Shown here one piece after another: positions 1 to 12,648 of a stretch of 64,000 bases of DNA (positions are counted from its first letter, which is position 1; each line of letters starts with the position of its first letter). The position numbers and the translations under genes were made by a program. Source of the DNA: Panicum virgatum (taxonomy: Eukaryota > Streptophyta > Magnoliopsida > Poales > Poaceae). The notes below the pieces were generated by a model that saw nothing but the letters and a program-made list of their open reading frames with translations, was not told the origin of the DNA and searched no databases. The stretch lies in the NCBI RefSeq assembly GCF_016808335.1, contig NC_053142.1:42637674-42701673 (forward strand), written 5' to 3'.

Positions 1-1745
1 GGCGGAGCCAAGCAGCGGCAGCGAGCGCCAGAGCTAGAAGGAGGAGGGTCGGCACGGTGGGGGAAGGGGAGGGAGGAGGGCCGCCAGGATTCGGCCGCCA
101 CCGGCGCCATGGACCACCGGCCGCTCGCGGAGGCGCAGAGCCCGACCGGCCCGCGGTGGCGCGGAGCTCGCCCGCCCGCGGCGGCACGTGGATCCGCAGA
201 GGGACGGAGCCGTGGACGGCGCCTCCGCGTCGGCTCGTGGATCCGCAGAGGAGGTGGCCAGCGGCGCCGGAGCTCGAGCGGGCGGGGAGGGGAGGGGCGG
301 CGCCGGCGCCTCCGCGTCGGCCGCGCGGCCGCGGCCACCGGCGGAAGGAGGGGAGGGGGCGGCGGCAAATGGAGGGGAGGGAACGGGTGCCGGCGGGCCG
401 GAGCCGCGGCGACGCATCCCCCTCCTCTCTCCGCCGCGACCTCCGCCGGCCAAGTGGAGGCACGGGCGTGGCGAGCGGAGCCGCGGGCCCGCGCTGCCCT
501 CGCGCGTCTCGAGCTCAAGCGCCGGCCTCACGCGTCTGGAGCTCGAGCTCCGCCAGCTCCGGCGGCATGCGGGGCGAGCAGCGGCAGCACGTGGGCCGAG
601 TGGGCGCGGAGCGGCGGCGGCGGTGGCGGCGCGGTGTGGAGCGGGTCGGCTGGGACGGGGAGGCGAGGAGGTTGAGGAGCGGCTGGGACGGGGAAATGCG
701 CTTGCTGTTGGAGACATCGCGATGAGGAGGAAACGCAAAGCACTGTGTATATGAGGGTGGATTTGCATCTGGAAAATGGCTCTTGTTGGAGTCAGTCGTG
801 ATGCATAACCGCTCCCGTTACCTTACCGGTCTCGAGCAGTCGAGCTGCACACACGCCATCTATTCTCCAATCTCCAGGCTGCGCGAAGCCGCCACCGGCC
901 CCAGCCCCACAGCGCCCCAGGCCCGAGCGCCGGCGTTGTGCCTGACGGCGGCCGGTCGCCGCCGACCGGCCGCCGAGCGGGATACCGCCTTCCGGCGCCC
1001 ACTCTGTGCGCCTGTGCCACCCGGCGCCCCGCGCGGCTACCGCTGGTACTACTGCTATACTCTTACTCCTTCCGGACTACAATTTCTGCTTGGCTTCGTT
1101 TGATTCCCTCAATTTTTTTTGAGGGGGTAATTCCCTCAATTTGGCGCCTGTAGTACGATTTAGCTTCATCAGTTCATCGGTACGTTGTGCTCTAGTTTGG
1201 ACTTTATTGAGATCGGCACTATTCTGTGCCAAGATTTACTGTTTGTTCTGTTGTCATGCGTTTACTGTCCTATGGTAGCTCCGATTGATATTTATAGCTT
1301 AGCTAGAAATAAGGGCTTATTATGCCATTTTTTCTACTGTTGCCAGAAAGTTGATGCATTAAGATTTAAGACATCACTTTGCCTTTTCAAACTTATTTGT
1401 TGAATTTAAGGTATTATTAGACCTTTTACATATATTATAGTACTATTATTTATTTTATATTTTATACCAAATTGCCTGGGAAATTTCTAGTTGTGTTACC
1501 GAATTGAGTATTGGAGAATTGCATATTGGAGAGTAGGCTAGGCATACGCTGGGTTAAAATCCTGGTCCACCACCTGCCCGGCTCCATTGGCTGGCTGCCG
1601 GTTCCCCATCTATGCCCTCTCATCTCCACTTGTGTCTGTCTAGGTCAATTCCTGTCTACTTTCATCCGAATCTAAAGATGGATCTATCTTCAGCTTGCCT
1701 TGGGTTGCAGGGTTTCAGGAGGAATAAGCAACGGTTAGCCGGAAT
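1..1745. other. GC-rich stretch and upstream region, no supported gene
   Basis: Positions 1-720 are extremely GC-rich and open in several frames on both strands, giving low-complexity Arg/Ala/Gly/Pro translations with no recognisable domain; I treat these as compositional. Positions 740-1745 are ordinary AT-richer DNA that leads into the thioredoxin-like gene and may hold its promoter and 5' UTR (possibly with a UTR intron), but no start site can be fixed. A short stretch near 690-790 (two GTTGGAG-type phrases) resembles the ends of grass MITEs, without a demonstrable partner. Confidence 0.4.
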
Positions 1746-2870
1746 ATGGCAGAGGCAGCGAACGGGAAGCATGATGCCAAGAGGACAGGACTGGAAGGAA
1801 CGGGCCTACCGCTACAAGGCGGTTCCCACGGCAACCTTCACAGTGCTAGCAACGACCAACAGCTGAGGCAGATGCTCGATTCGCTCAAATCCTCCAAGTC
1901 CCCTGTAAGTACAATTGCTCCTTTACAATGATGACCGAATCACTGAATGGCAATCGGTCTCGAGATCCATTTTATTGTAAAATTCACTTCTAATCGACAA
2001 GGGAATGAGAGAGAGGGAAAACAGCGTGTGCAGTGTTCTTAGAACATAGATGAACTATCAGTTAGTCCATGAAATTTTATTCTTAAGTAATTATTTTTGA
2101 TTAAATCTCTTTGGCATTTTCTTTTGCAGGCTGTGATCAACTATGGTGCCTCATGGTATGTTTCTGCTCTTGCTATGTTTTTTTTCCCATAGGACTTAAC
2201 TCAGGAATTGAAGATGCATACATTATAGATGCATACCATTTGGCATTTGTTATTATTCTTCTTCTTTCCTCGAATTTGATTGTGTTATAAATGGTAGCAA
2301 TATGCCCGTGTGATTTGATTGTAGGAGACACCAAACCTCTCACTGGTTTGCTGTCAATCTTCGCGCATTGAAGTTATTTGGTGTTGTAATTTCAGGATGT
2401 ATATAGTATATAACATCTTCAGAGATGATTACTGTGGTGGATACCATTTCAATCTGTCAAATGCTTGATTTGTTCCTAAAATTCTGCGATCCTATATGCT
2501 ATCTACCAAGTCAAATAAGAATTGTTTAACTATTTGGCTCTGTCAACACAAACTTACAAAGCTAATTATATACCAGTAACCGTATAGTATACTTGCTTGG
2601 TCACCTTTGCTCTGTGTGACTAACCAAACTGATTTCTGCCTTGTATGTAGGTGTCGTGTTTGCAGTCAGATTCTTCCATCCTTCTGCAAGTTCAGCAATG
2701 AATTCAAGAATCTTAAGTTCATCTATGCAGATATTGATGAGTGCCCTGAAACAACACAAAGCATACGCTACACCCCAACCTTCCATTTTTATCGAGATGG
2801 AGAAAGGGTAGATGAGATGCTTGGCTTAGGAGAAGAGAGATTACATGATCGGCTATGGTTGCATTCTTGA
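1746..2870 (+). CDS. thioredoxin-like protein (thioredoxin-like 3-3 type)
   Basis: Three exons join in frame: 1746-1904, 2130-2155 and 2651-2870, giving 134 residues. The short middle exon ends inside the Trp codon of the active site, and exon 3 continues it to read WCRVCSQILP, so the redox CxxC pair is split from its Trp by an intron. Downstream are the usual thioredoxin-fold strands (FIYADIDECPET, then RYTPTFHFY with the cis-Pro). The first 45 residues are hydrophilic and lack a clear transit peptide, which suggests a cytosolic or nuclear protein. The family is a small plant-specific thioredoxin-like group with an atypical motif; targets are not well known. The ATG at 1746 gives the natural N-terminus for the family as I remember it. 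Donors are GTAAGT and GTATGT; acceptors TGCAG and TGTAG. Confidence 0.85.
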
Positions 2871-3455
2871 TGGTTGTCACTGGCTTCTGTTGCCACTGTT
2901 TTCATGAACCGTTTATGCTGAATGTTATTTGTATTTTTTTTTCAATTCCTGTAATTAGTAACATAGTTCTGAGTCATTTCCTTACAAGTCCTTGTAAGAT
3001 GCGCTTGTCCCCCCTGTACCACTGAAAAACATGATGCGCCTCCCATCTTTTTTTTTTGGAGCCCTCAGCGCCACAGAGGTAACGGCAGCAAACAGCAATT
3101 AGAAGTCTCAAATCCGCCCTTAGTAGGCATCTGAAATGGATCGACAAGCTCATGCATGTGCATTGCAATGTTGTTGTATGAAATATTCATGAAGTAATAT
3201 AGGTGTGCGTGTGTTTGTCATTGTGGCAGAAGAGCAAGAGAGTGTTGTATAATAATGTATCCATGTGCTTGTGTTGAAAAACTCAAAAAGCAATGTTGCA
3301 GTGCAAAGCAAACAACTTAGGTCACAGGTCCAGCATGACCAACTTGAACACATCACAGATCACTTAGTTCCAAACCAGCAAAAGTACTAAATTTGACACA
3401 ACATAACTAATCCATGTCTTAGAATAACAAATCATAGATCATATTTTTGGTCATC
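2871..3455. other. 3' flank of thioredoxin-like gene and intergenic DNA
   Basis: This holds the 3' UTR of the upstream gene and AT-rich DNA leading into the decayed Mutator-like transposase. No ORF, RNA gene or clear repeat boundary was found. Confidence 0.4.
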
Positions 3456-6400
3456 CTAACTGACCATCAAACAGTTTTGGTCTAGCATTAAGGATGTCCC
3501 AAAATAGAAGTTGTAATTTGACAAGAAGATAATGGCAATAGCAACATCAGATACTAAGCCTCCTCTTGCTTCTTGTTCCCATGGCAGGACTGGAAAGGAA
3601 TGTTGGAACCTTGCTTCTGGTTCCCATTGCAGGACTATGAACCTCTCTTGTCGTCTCATTATCCACTGCATTCTTCTTACCTATAGTCTTTTTCTCCACT
3701 GAATCATCCTCCTCCTTCTGTCTCTTTTTTCCCTTCTTGTTGCCATTGCCAGATGGTTGATCAGATTTTGCAGGTGGGAATACAATAGAATTAGTGACGT
3801 CTTCTAGTTGGTTAGAGCCTGATCCTGACAATCTAGTCCACAAAGTATGCATTGAAGTCAATTTGTAAACATTAGCATATGTATGGAGGTACTTTTGGTT
3901 AAGTGAATTCATACCTCACAGATGAAGATGTCCCAGAACTAGAAGTGGGAGTTCTCTTTCTTTTCTTGGTAGATGAGGTTGTATTATTGCAACTGAATTG
4001 TGGGTAAATCATTTTTGGAGCAGATGCAAGCACCACGCTTGTCTCAGTCGATGCTTGCACAGCCTTCTTCTCATTCTTCTTAGGTGGGCCTCTATAAGAA
4101 ATACATTTTAGTCAATGATACCAATATAAATATAAAATGAAAAGAAATTAAGATTGTCGGTAACCTTCCAGCTAGCATAGCTGCAATATCTTCTGGATCA
4201 CCATTTTTGCAATTGTTCCAATGATGCCCATATTGCTTACAAATTGGGCATCTGTGCCTACCCTTGGTGCTTGTTTGGCCACCCTCTTTGGAACCCTTGA
4301 ACCTGGATTGCTTTCTCCTTCCAGATGTTGACTTCAGAAGAGGAGGATACATGAAGAAGCCATGACTGGACTTAGGCCATACAGACTTGTCTGGTAGAGC
4401 AGGGATCACACCCTGATATGCTGCCCTGAATTTTTCCACCGAAAAATACATGTCCACATAATCTTCCAACTTCTCAGTCCTCAATGATGTAATGAAAGCA
4501 ATAGCATGGGAGCAGGGTTTTCCTGATAATTGCCATTGTCTACATGAACATATCTTGTCATCCAAGTTTACCGCATTTCTGCAGCCATTTATTCCCCTAA
4601 CACAGACCTCTGCAATTCTGTCACTGCTAGAATAGACTTCCATATCAAGGTTCCTGCTATGCTCTTGCAAATTCTTTCTAATATGCTTCAATATCTTGCC
4701 TTTCATTTTATTGGCAATTTTCCTTCTAATGTTCCACTTGACCATCAATTTCTGTCTAAAGGTATCCATTAGGTCATCCAAATGTTGGCCTTTGTCAGCC
4801 TCGATCCAACTATCAAAGACCTCTGCCAGGTTCTTGGTGACATAGTCAACCTTGCATAGTGTTGAGAACTGGCTCCTAGTCCACAACTTGTTGTGATTTT
4901 GCTGCAAGTATCGCATTGCTTCTGGTTTAACTGCTGCCATTGCTTGCCAATGCTTCTCAAACCAATACGGATGCCATAAGTATGCTGCTAACCACAAATG
5001 GTTGTCAAACACTTTTCCGGTGTACCTTTTTTTGAAGTCTTGAACAAGATGCCACATGCATTATCTGTGCTCTGCAGTTGGGAACACTTCATGTACACCA
5101 GCCATTACAGCCTGCCCACAATCTGTGCAAAAAGCTAAGCCTGCAGGTATCCCTATAGCTTCCTTAAGTCTTTCCATGAACCATATCCAATTCTCATTGG
5201 TCTCTGAGTCAATCACTCCAATAGCAACTGGATACATCCAGTTATGCCCATCTACTGCACAAGCAATGCACAATTGCCCTCTAAACTTTCCAGTCAAAAA
5301 TGTACTATCTATAGCCAAGTAGGGCCGGCATCCTTGAAGAAACCCATCAATACAAGGTTTCATAGCAAAGAAAAGTCTATTGAACCTGATCTTCCCATTG
5401 ATAGTATGATGATCAATAGCTACAATACTACCAGGAGATGATGCTTCTATTTGCTCCTTAAATCTATACAAGTTGTCAAAACTCTTGTCCCAATCAGGCA
5501 ATCACCATATAACTGTTTTAGAGCAAGTTCTTTACCTTGGTAAACTCTCGTGTAGTTCACTTCTACCTTGTATTTGTCTTTGATCCTTCTCTGCAGTTCC
5601 TTTGCACCCAAGTTTTTATCATCCAGTAACCAATCTTTAACTTTGTCACATATCCAAAATTTGGTTACAATTTTCACCTTCCCACTTCTCCTGGTGCTGT
5701 TACAATCATGGGAACAAAGGTTTTTCTTCACCTGCAACAAGTGACATTGGCAAATTAAACATAAAACTAAGACATGCAATAAGTGAAATTCGCATCTATA
5801 AGTATCATCTTTATTGTCACCTCATCATCCATTGCAGAAGCATCAATCCTCCACTTACAGCCATCTACTGCCCCGCTGCATATGCTCTGAATCTCCCTGG
5901 TTCACTCTTCTCAGTGTTATACTCAAACTCATGTTTGATTGCATGAGATGACAAAGCCAACTTAAATGCATCAATGTTGTGATAAATACTTCCTACAGTC
6001 ATAGGAGGGTCATCTTTGTCATAAACTACTTCAGGGATGTGTGGTGGCACAATGTCTTTCACTATTTCATCTTTCTCACTCTAACCAGAGTCAGAGTCAT
6101 CAGAGTCTGAATCATCATCAACACTGTCAGGAACATATTCTGCTTCACTAATGGTGTTAGGCATGGATTGAAGATTGCAAAGGATTTTGATGTACAATCC
6201 CTCATCATCAACTCCAACATGCTCATTTTCTGGTTCAGGGTTTAGGAGATAAGTGTCTTCTGGCTGGTTTTCAATGGAAGCTTGACTTACACTCTAAGTG
6301 GCTTGGCTAGGATCTACCTAGGATGGGGCTGCCATTGATGGGGTGCATGGGACCTCAACATATTCAGATTTTTTTTTCATCCTATAGAGGTATGTGTGGT

Positions 6401-6755
6401 GGACCACAACTAGGAGCATGATAAGCAATTGACATACAAATGACCTTGCTGCTTTCATGTTTGGAAAACATGTAAACTAAGTCATGGTCTGTTGTGATTT
6501 GAATGTTTGATTTTGTATCAAAACAGAAATAGTACAACTTGAGTACTTGACTACCTCTCCATAATCAGGAGGATACTTTCCCACGATGTCATCAACAAGA
6601 TCTTTAAAATTTGTAGTGTCAGCATCTACCACTTTGTCAAAGCTAAACCAGCAGCTTCTTACATTGGTACAAATGATCCTCATTTCTAGATTAAAACTGG
6701 TTTCTGGGTCCATCCTACAGATGATACGAGGTGGTTTAGAAATCCCAACGAGCAC
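3456..6755 (-). pseudogene. decayed Mutator-like (MULE) transposase
   Basis: Read on the minus strand, the fragments follow MULE transposase order. First comes an N-terminal piece at 6477-6755 (FKDLVDDIVGKYPP), which continues out of frame to about 6400. Next is an acidic linker and the MuDR N-terminal domain (5865-6062). A zinc-binding/HTH-like segment follows an apparent intron (5447-5730). The catalytic MULE domain at 5061-5501 has DSTFLTGKFRGQ and FCTDCGQ. A SWIM zinc finger (CSCRQW, then CSHAIAF) and a CCHC knuckle (CPICKQYGHHWNNC) lie at 4092-5057. The last piece, 3547-3912, is a Lys-rich tail. Frame breaks occur near 5874 and 5500, and an in-frame TAA lies near 5058, so no functional protein is made. 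I could not locate terminal inverted repeats or a 9-bp target duplication; the true element is probably larger than the coordinates given. Its gene layout is unlike the other MULE at 36.7 kb, which has a second gene. Confidence 0.85.
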
Positions 6756-8154
6756 CTACAGAATAAGACTATGAGGATGCTCACCCGTCAGACCCTGACT
6801 TCGCCATCACACTCGCTCGCCTCCAGAGCCTTCCACCTCCAGCAGCAGCCTGACACCTCCACCAGCGCGGCGAAGTTCTGCAGCAGGAGCTTGCCTCCGA
6901 CCTGCAATGCACGCCAGTCGTCGCCGCCGAGGCTCCCAGCGCCCCGCTCCCGCTCTCCCTCTCGCTGACCCGGGCCGCGAACGGGCAGCCGCGAGGACCG
7001 GCCGCGCCTTCCGGTAATCGGGAGCACTTCCCGATCAAACAAATCTAAGGCATTCTCAACCACATTCCACGGTTCAATAGTACTGGAGTGGATTTGAGTT
7101 GGATTTCCGCCGTTGCCGCTTCTTGCTCTAGGGTTCTGAAAAACTGAGTGGAAGAAGAGAATGGGGTCGGGGGTCAAGTCCAGTTCATTGTTTTGGGGAG
7201 GGTAAAATGGCCAATTGCGAAAAGCAATGAGACAACACAAGTTTTTCAGTGGCCTGGAGGGAATTGTTGGTTTTTTTAGTAGCCTGGAGGGAATTCTCTC
7301 TAGTTCTGTTGCCAAACACAATCATTTGGAGAGCTTTGTCTTATGGCCATATTTATGCTATGCTGCATATATGACTGCCGTTCCTGCCTAGCTTCATGCT
7401 TTTTGCTGGAGCTCAAGTGAACAATCAAGAAACGAGCTTCTAAAAAAATCAGGCAAACATATTTCGATGCGTTGAATGATGCCTGATGCCTGATGGTGAT
7501 GCGCAGATAACTCGGCTTGTCGTGGAGACTGGATTGATCAGGTGTCTGTGAGACACATATGCAGTTCAATTATTTACCAGGGCGCTACTGCTTAAATTAA
7601 TCAGTCACCACTTTATCCATTTCAGAACGAGCTTAGCACATCAGTCATTCAAATGTTGCGAAGTAACTGCATGATTCAGGAAGCAGTAAACATACAAGGA
7701 AGAAACGACCTCAACTAATTGTTTCCATGGTATCTCATTTGAGCATAGAGAAAAATATAGAGGCGAAAGATCCAAGAAAAGTCACATTTCTCATCCATTT
7801 TTCTAAAAACCATTTACACTAGCTACGTTGCTCTTCCAATTTGAGATTACAAAAGGACATCCACATACAAGCTTCTTCAATAATTAGAGGTTACACCACC
7901 AACAAATAAGCTTTGCAGAATCCCCAGATTTCAGATGCAACATCACAACAGCCTCTGAAAAAAAAGGAAAATCACTGGAATCTAAGAGGAAATTACTTTA
8001 ACCTAAAGCAATTGCCAAATATTCTATGCAAGTTGGCTTGAGACAAATTCAGCAGGAGCAAATGCTCCATCCAAATGAACACATTCGTTGCCTGGTAAAT
8101 ATCAAGTTATCAACTATAGGTAGTCAGGTTCCACAAGAAATCAGCAGTCAGTGA
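6756..8154. other. MULE 5' flank and region downstream of LDL3-like gene
   Basis: 6781-7020 is GC-rich and 7020-7300 AT-richer; both probably belong to the 5' end of the minus-strand MULE. A phrase GCCTGGAGGGAATT occurs twice (near 7253 and 7282). 7300-8154 is ordinary AT-rich DNA, likely including the 3' UTR of the histone demethylase gene. Minus-strand ORFs here have no recognisable domain. Confidence 0.35.
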
Positions 8155-10841
8155 TCATGACGCAACAACATTAGGCTTCATTGACTTCTTCAGCTTTGAG
8201 GGGCCAGGTTTAGCTCGACTCCTGTTACGTTCTGCCTTAATGGATGCAATCACTGCATCTGCACCAGGACCAAGGCCTTTCCTGCCAACTAATTTCACCC
8301 CCATTTTTTCACAGAGGTGATGCAACCTCATGTCATCACCTCCTCTAACTTCTCTTAACTCCATAGCTTGCTGTCGTGATAGCAACGTGTAAACAAAAAG
8401 TTGCTGTTGCTGGTTAAAATGTGACTGGAGCTGCTGGAACAACAATTTGTTTGAGTGGTTCTGTTCTGTCTTTGCACCTTCAGTTGCATTCTTCTTTCGC
8501 TGGCCACCTAATTCCACCTTTAGAATAGCTGGGGATTTTGGGTCAGAAGCTTTTCCTCCGAAAATAACAGAGAAGCTCCCAAACTCCAAATCTGGTTGCC
8601 TAAACAAGTCTGTTAGTATAGTAGCACAAGCCTGTGTGTTTGTTGACAAGCTTCTGTCCACTTTAGTCTTTGCTACTCGGGCATTGGCATGGACTGTGAT
8701 GTTAGCAGCCTCCCGCAATCCACTGATAAAAGCACCATGCATTGTTGCTGGGTAACGTCTCGTGGTAGCCTCGCCAGCAAAGAAAAGTCGTCCATCCCCA
8801 ACACTTTCAGCTAATATGTCATAGTCATCTCCAGATGCTCCGACAGCAACATGAGAATATGAACCTAGACTGAAGGAGTCAGTGCCCCATCTAGTGCAAA
8901 CACTCTGTAGAGGATCTGGAACCTCAATCCCTTGTGGTTCATAGATACCTGTGGACACAAGGTGCATATTTTAGAGAAAAATCCAGGACTTTAAGCAATC
9001 TATCCAGTTATATGACACGGACATAACTGTATATACTTCAGGATACCTGTGGAAGTGAATAGAATACAGAACAAGTTTTGAAAGTAACTCCTGGTTTAGT
9101 GAGAGGTGTTAAAATACTACATTATGCAGAGTCGCTTCTATAATGATGCAAGGTTCAATTTTATTTTTGAATAAAATCAAACTTTTATTGTAGAAATTAT
9201 ATTCTCACCTCTTAGTATCTGAAGAACTGAGCTGACAGCACCAGTTGGCGGTGTGGTTTCAAAATCGTGAGCAGCTTCACCAGCAACCAAGGCCATCAAC
9301 AATGGGCCACCAGCCACTGTCGCATAGCTATAGAACAGAAAGAACTCCCCACGTCGCCTTGGATCTTCAACCAGATGCCCAAATGTATCAAGGTCAGTGC
9401 TCCAAAAAACATGTGGAAACAGCATGGCTACCTTGTTCAATAACCCGAATCCAAGCCTCTTAATACTATCAAGCTTCCTCTGTGGCAACTCAGGTACAAA
9501 CTTGATGCCTCCATTTTTCAGAACCCCAAGTGGAACTGTGCACAGTGCCATGTCCCCTTCATACACCTGCCCTCCATTGACAACCACCTGCACCCCATCC
9601 CCTCCATATCGTACAGTGTGCACCGTCCTCTCGTAAACAATCGGCACATTCTCTGCCAGGGCTTGCACAAGTCTCCCATTGCCACCAGGCAAGAAGCAGT
9701 GATCCCCACCCATGTCATATGGATCATCCTGGTCCCAGAACGCAAGGCTCAACCTCGACAACAATCCGGCATTGGCATACTCGAGATTTGCTAGATGCCA
9801 ATTGAACAAGTTCTTCTCCTCCTGTGTGGATATGCCTCCATCTGTCTGGCGTAATGTCTCGAGAGCAGCCCCGAGCGAAACATCCACTGCCACCTCCCCC
9901 ATGGATGACCGCAGGTTGCTTGACTTATCAAGAAGCATGTTAAATGTAATCTCTACTTTCTTATCCACCTCTGGGTCAACTGGTGATCCATCCGGACGGT
10001 AGAGTGGGCACTTGTCTCTAATTTTGTGCATTGGCAAGCCGAGCTGCTTCGCCACAATTCCCAGCGGGTTGCCGAACGTCCCGGTAAGCACGCTGCCCCC
10101 GAGATCACCAGTAGCTGAACGCCCACTGCCTTCCATCTTCTTCGTGTACACGCGGCCACCGCAGCGCTTGCGGCCCTCCAAGACTATGACCTTAAACCCG
10201 AACGCCACCAGCTGCCGTGCCGCGGCGAGCCCGGCAAGGCCCGCACCGATGACGACGACGGTGGTAGGCCTCGTGGGCTCCTTGGGGATGCGCTCCTTGA
10301 TGGCCGGCGCGACACCGAAGTTAACGTAGCTGTGGGACACGAGGAAGGAGTAGGCGGCGTTCAGGAGGTGCTCGCAGTGGGGAGGGATGAGCGTCGCGAA
10401 GGGCTCCTTGGCGAGCCAGGAGTTGTAGGTCTCGCGCCACCGGCAGAGGAGGTGGTTGCGGATGAGGATGTAGTTGACCTGCTCGATGCCGCCCACGTCG
10501 GAGACCACGCCAGCCTCGATCTCCTCGTCGGTGAGAGAGTCCGCCGGGAAGCCCGCGGTGAGCGCGGTGACGGCCTCCGCGGTAGGCTCCCGGTTGATCA
10601 CTATGATGTCGTCGGCGGCGGAAGCAGGGGGTGGCGGCTGGGAGGGCGCCGCGGGAGAGGAGGCGGGGGCGGCCGGGGACCCGGAGGGGACCTTGCGGCG
10701 GAATCCGGTGCGCTTGCGCTTGTTGGAGAAGCCAGGATTGGGGAGGACAAGGGTGGGGTTCGGCGTCGGGGTGGAGCTAGGATCTGGTGGAAGGGAGGAG
10801 ACGAGGGGGAGAGGCGCGTAAGGTGGCGCCTGGTCGGACAT
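8155..10841 (-). CDS. LDL3: LSD1-like / FLD-type lysine-specific histone demethylase
   Basis: Two exons, 9209-10841 and 8155-8948, join as ...LRG|IYEPQG to give 808 residues. The protein would remove methyl groups from histone H3 by FAD-dependent amine oxidation in the nucleus; plant FLD homologues repress FLC-type or other flowering and chromatin targets. Visible parts are a Pro/Ser-rich N-terminus with a basic KRKR motif (41-44), a SWIRM domain (about 90-185), the dinucleotide-binding GAGLAGL (199-205) followed by a flavin-contact region (VLEGRKRCGGRV), a split amine-oxidase domain, and the C-terminal flavin motif FFAGEATTRRYPATMHGA. The C-terminal tail (LSRQQAMELREVRGGD) resembles FLD. An in-frame ATG lies 120 bases upstream (10961), but the intervening translation is Pro/Arg/Ala-rich, so MSDQAPP is preferred. 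The symbol follows rice naming by remembered synteny with the adjacent fucosidase gene and is less certain than the family. Confidence 0.9.
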
Positions 10842-11503
10842 GGTCGCCGGCAGAGTGCGGCGAGGGGCGGCGGCGGCAGCGGCACCTGCTCTGCTCGATG
10901 GGTTTAGACGCGACCGGGTGGGGCAGGGGGTAAGGCCGTGAGGGGCAGGCAGAGGGGCCACAGGCTCGTAGGCTCATAGGCCATAGCGTTCCTTTTTCCG
11001 CCTTCAGGCCAAGGATACGTAAACGACCAGTTATGCCTTCGAAGGTATCTGTCAAGTTCAGTCTTCAGAAATCAGTCTTCCAAGGAGGTTCATCTATGTG
11101 GCTACAATTTTACAAAAGTGAGAGAACGCACATTCATGTAATTAGAGTCCCTGGGTTCCTGCTAGCATCATTCATTCATTCATTCAAACAGCAACTGGTG
11201 CAGAAGAAGTTCCTGCTTGCATCATTCAAGCATTCAAACATCTTTCAATTACAGTGTACAACAACCAGTTTGGGGGAAGAAAAACATGTATGGTTGCAGA
11301 AAGTGGAGCTCTCATTCCAAGTTGCTTTAGCAAGCCAAACTAGAGATATGTACACATTGCTCACAACTTAATGGCCTTCTTCAGCCCAATGAACATAGAA
11401 TTACAAAGAACAAATCAACATGCAAGTGATTCTAGCATGGTGAATGGACCAGGGGATACCAGAAGTAGTACTTTTTACATGCCAGCAGTACACCCGGCAA
11501 CTA
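10842..11503. other. intergenic between LDL3-like and FUC1-like genes
   Basis: Both flanking genes are on the minus strand, so this holds the LDL3-like promoter/5' UTR (GC-rich 10842-10990) and the 3' UTR of the fucosidase gene. The phrase CATTCATTCATTCAAACA near 11170 is a small tetranucleotide repeat. No gene is seen. Confidence 0.4.
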
Positions 11504-12531
11504 CTACATGGTAGCAGTACTCCTGTTGCCAGCTGCATAGCCTGTCCTCAACATTATAATTTCATTATTATTTGTTCGCTTGTCGCAATTCTCTAAGTTA
11601 TAACTGTCTGAAAAAGAATCCATGAAGACACCGAAGAATGAGATCAGTGGATCTGCGCGTGCACTAATGATAGATAGCTTCAGGCACTGAGATTCAGTAA
11701 TTGGGAATTTCAGCAGCCGCTTGTACCCAATTGTCGTGGCTTCAACAATTGTTTGCCACAGTTCATCTATGAGGATATCCACATGAAACTCGATAACACG
11801 CTGTCCCAGCTGTATAGGCTCCTGGAGCTGGAGCATATTGAAGGAGGTAGATTTCCCAAGGTCGAAGAGCATTTCCCAACTGGATTGCCCTTCCTGTGGA
11901 GCCCAATAGGAGTATATGCTGTCTTCGAGCACATTGGAGGGTGCAAACTGCAGATTATCCTGCCCACCACGAACACTGTTTGCTGTAACAGTGGCATTGG
12001 CAGCAAAGTTCTGAGAGAAAATTGTATGCTGAATCTCAGTGAATTCCTGAAGGACTTTCATGTCTTCATCGGAAATGAGCCCATATGAATTGGGGCGGAC
12101 ATTCAAAATGAGGAGACAATTTCTACCAACTGATTTGTAGTATATGTCAAGCAGAGTTGTTGCATTTTTTGGTTTCTCGGAGGCATGCCAGAACCAACCT
12201 GGCCTGATGGAGACATCACATTGTGCAGGAACCCAGTCTTGCCCAAAAGGATCCCCACAGCGTTGGTATCTGGCAATACAGTCAGCATTTTTTAGCAAGT
12301 CTACTGAATACATAGCAGGTCGTTCGTTAATAACAAACCATCTCTGAATCGTTTCTGTTTTATCGGATATCTCTGAAGATGTCAATGGCATGAATTCTAG
12401 CAATACGCACATTGATAAAGGTTATATCATGTGGAAAATCTGTCTAGCCTAATGTTGTTATACCGAACTATACTAATGAAGGGTTTTAAGTAAAGTTTCA
12501 ATGAGGACCAATATTCTATGACTAAATTATA

Positions 12532-12648
12532 CTCCCTCCATCCAAAGTTTTGCGATGCATCTAGATATATGCTATGTCTAGGTAGATAGTAAAAATTGTG
12601 TATCTAGAGAAGCTAAAAATGACTGGTAATTTGGTACAGACATTGGAG
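12532..12648. mobile_element. Stowaway-like MITE in fucosidase intron 2
   Basis: The insert starts CTCCCTCCATCCAAAGTTTT and ends in a diverged TTGGAG, flanked by TA on both sides (12530-12531 and 12649-12650). TA target duplication and CTCCCTCC termini are typical of Stowaway/mariner-derived MITEs of grasses. The right end is poorly conserved, so it is an old copy. Confidence 0.6.

Noticed and set aside
1..770. Several long overlapping ORFs on both strands (up to 244 codons)
   Set aside because: All are products of extreme GC content; translations are Arg/Ala/Pro/Gly-rich with no domain and overlap each other in four frames.
3017..7272. CCACTGAAAAAC on both sides of the decayed MULE as possible inverted ends
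   Set aside because: The match is only 12 bases and does not extend, and no 9-bp target duplication accompanies it.
10842..10961. Upstream in-frame ATG extending the histone demethylase by 40 residues
   Set aside because: The added sequence is low-complexity Pro/Ala/Arg; the MSDQ start fits the family better.
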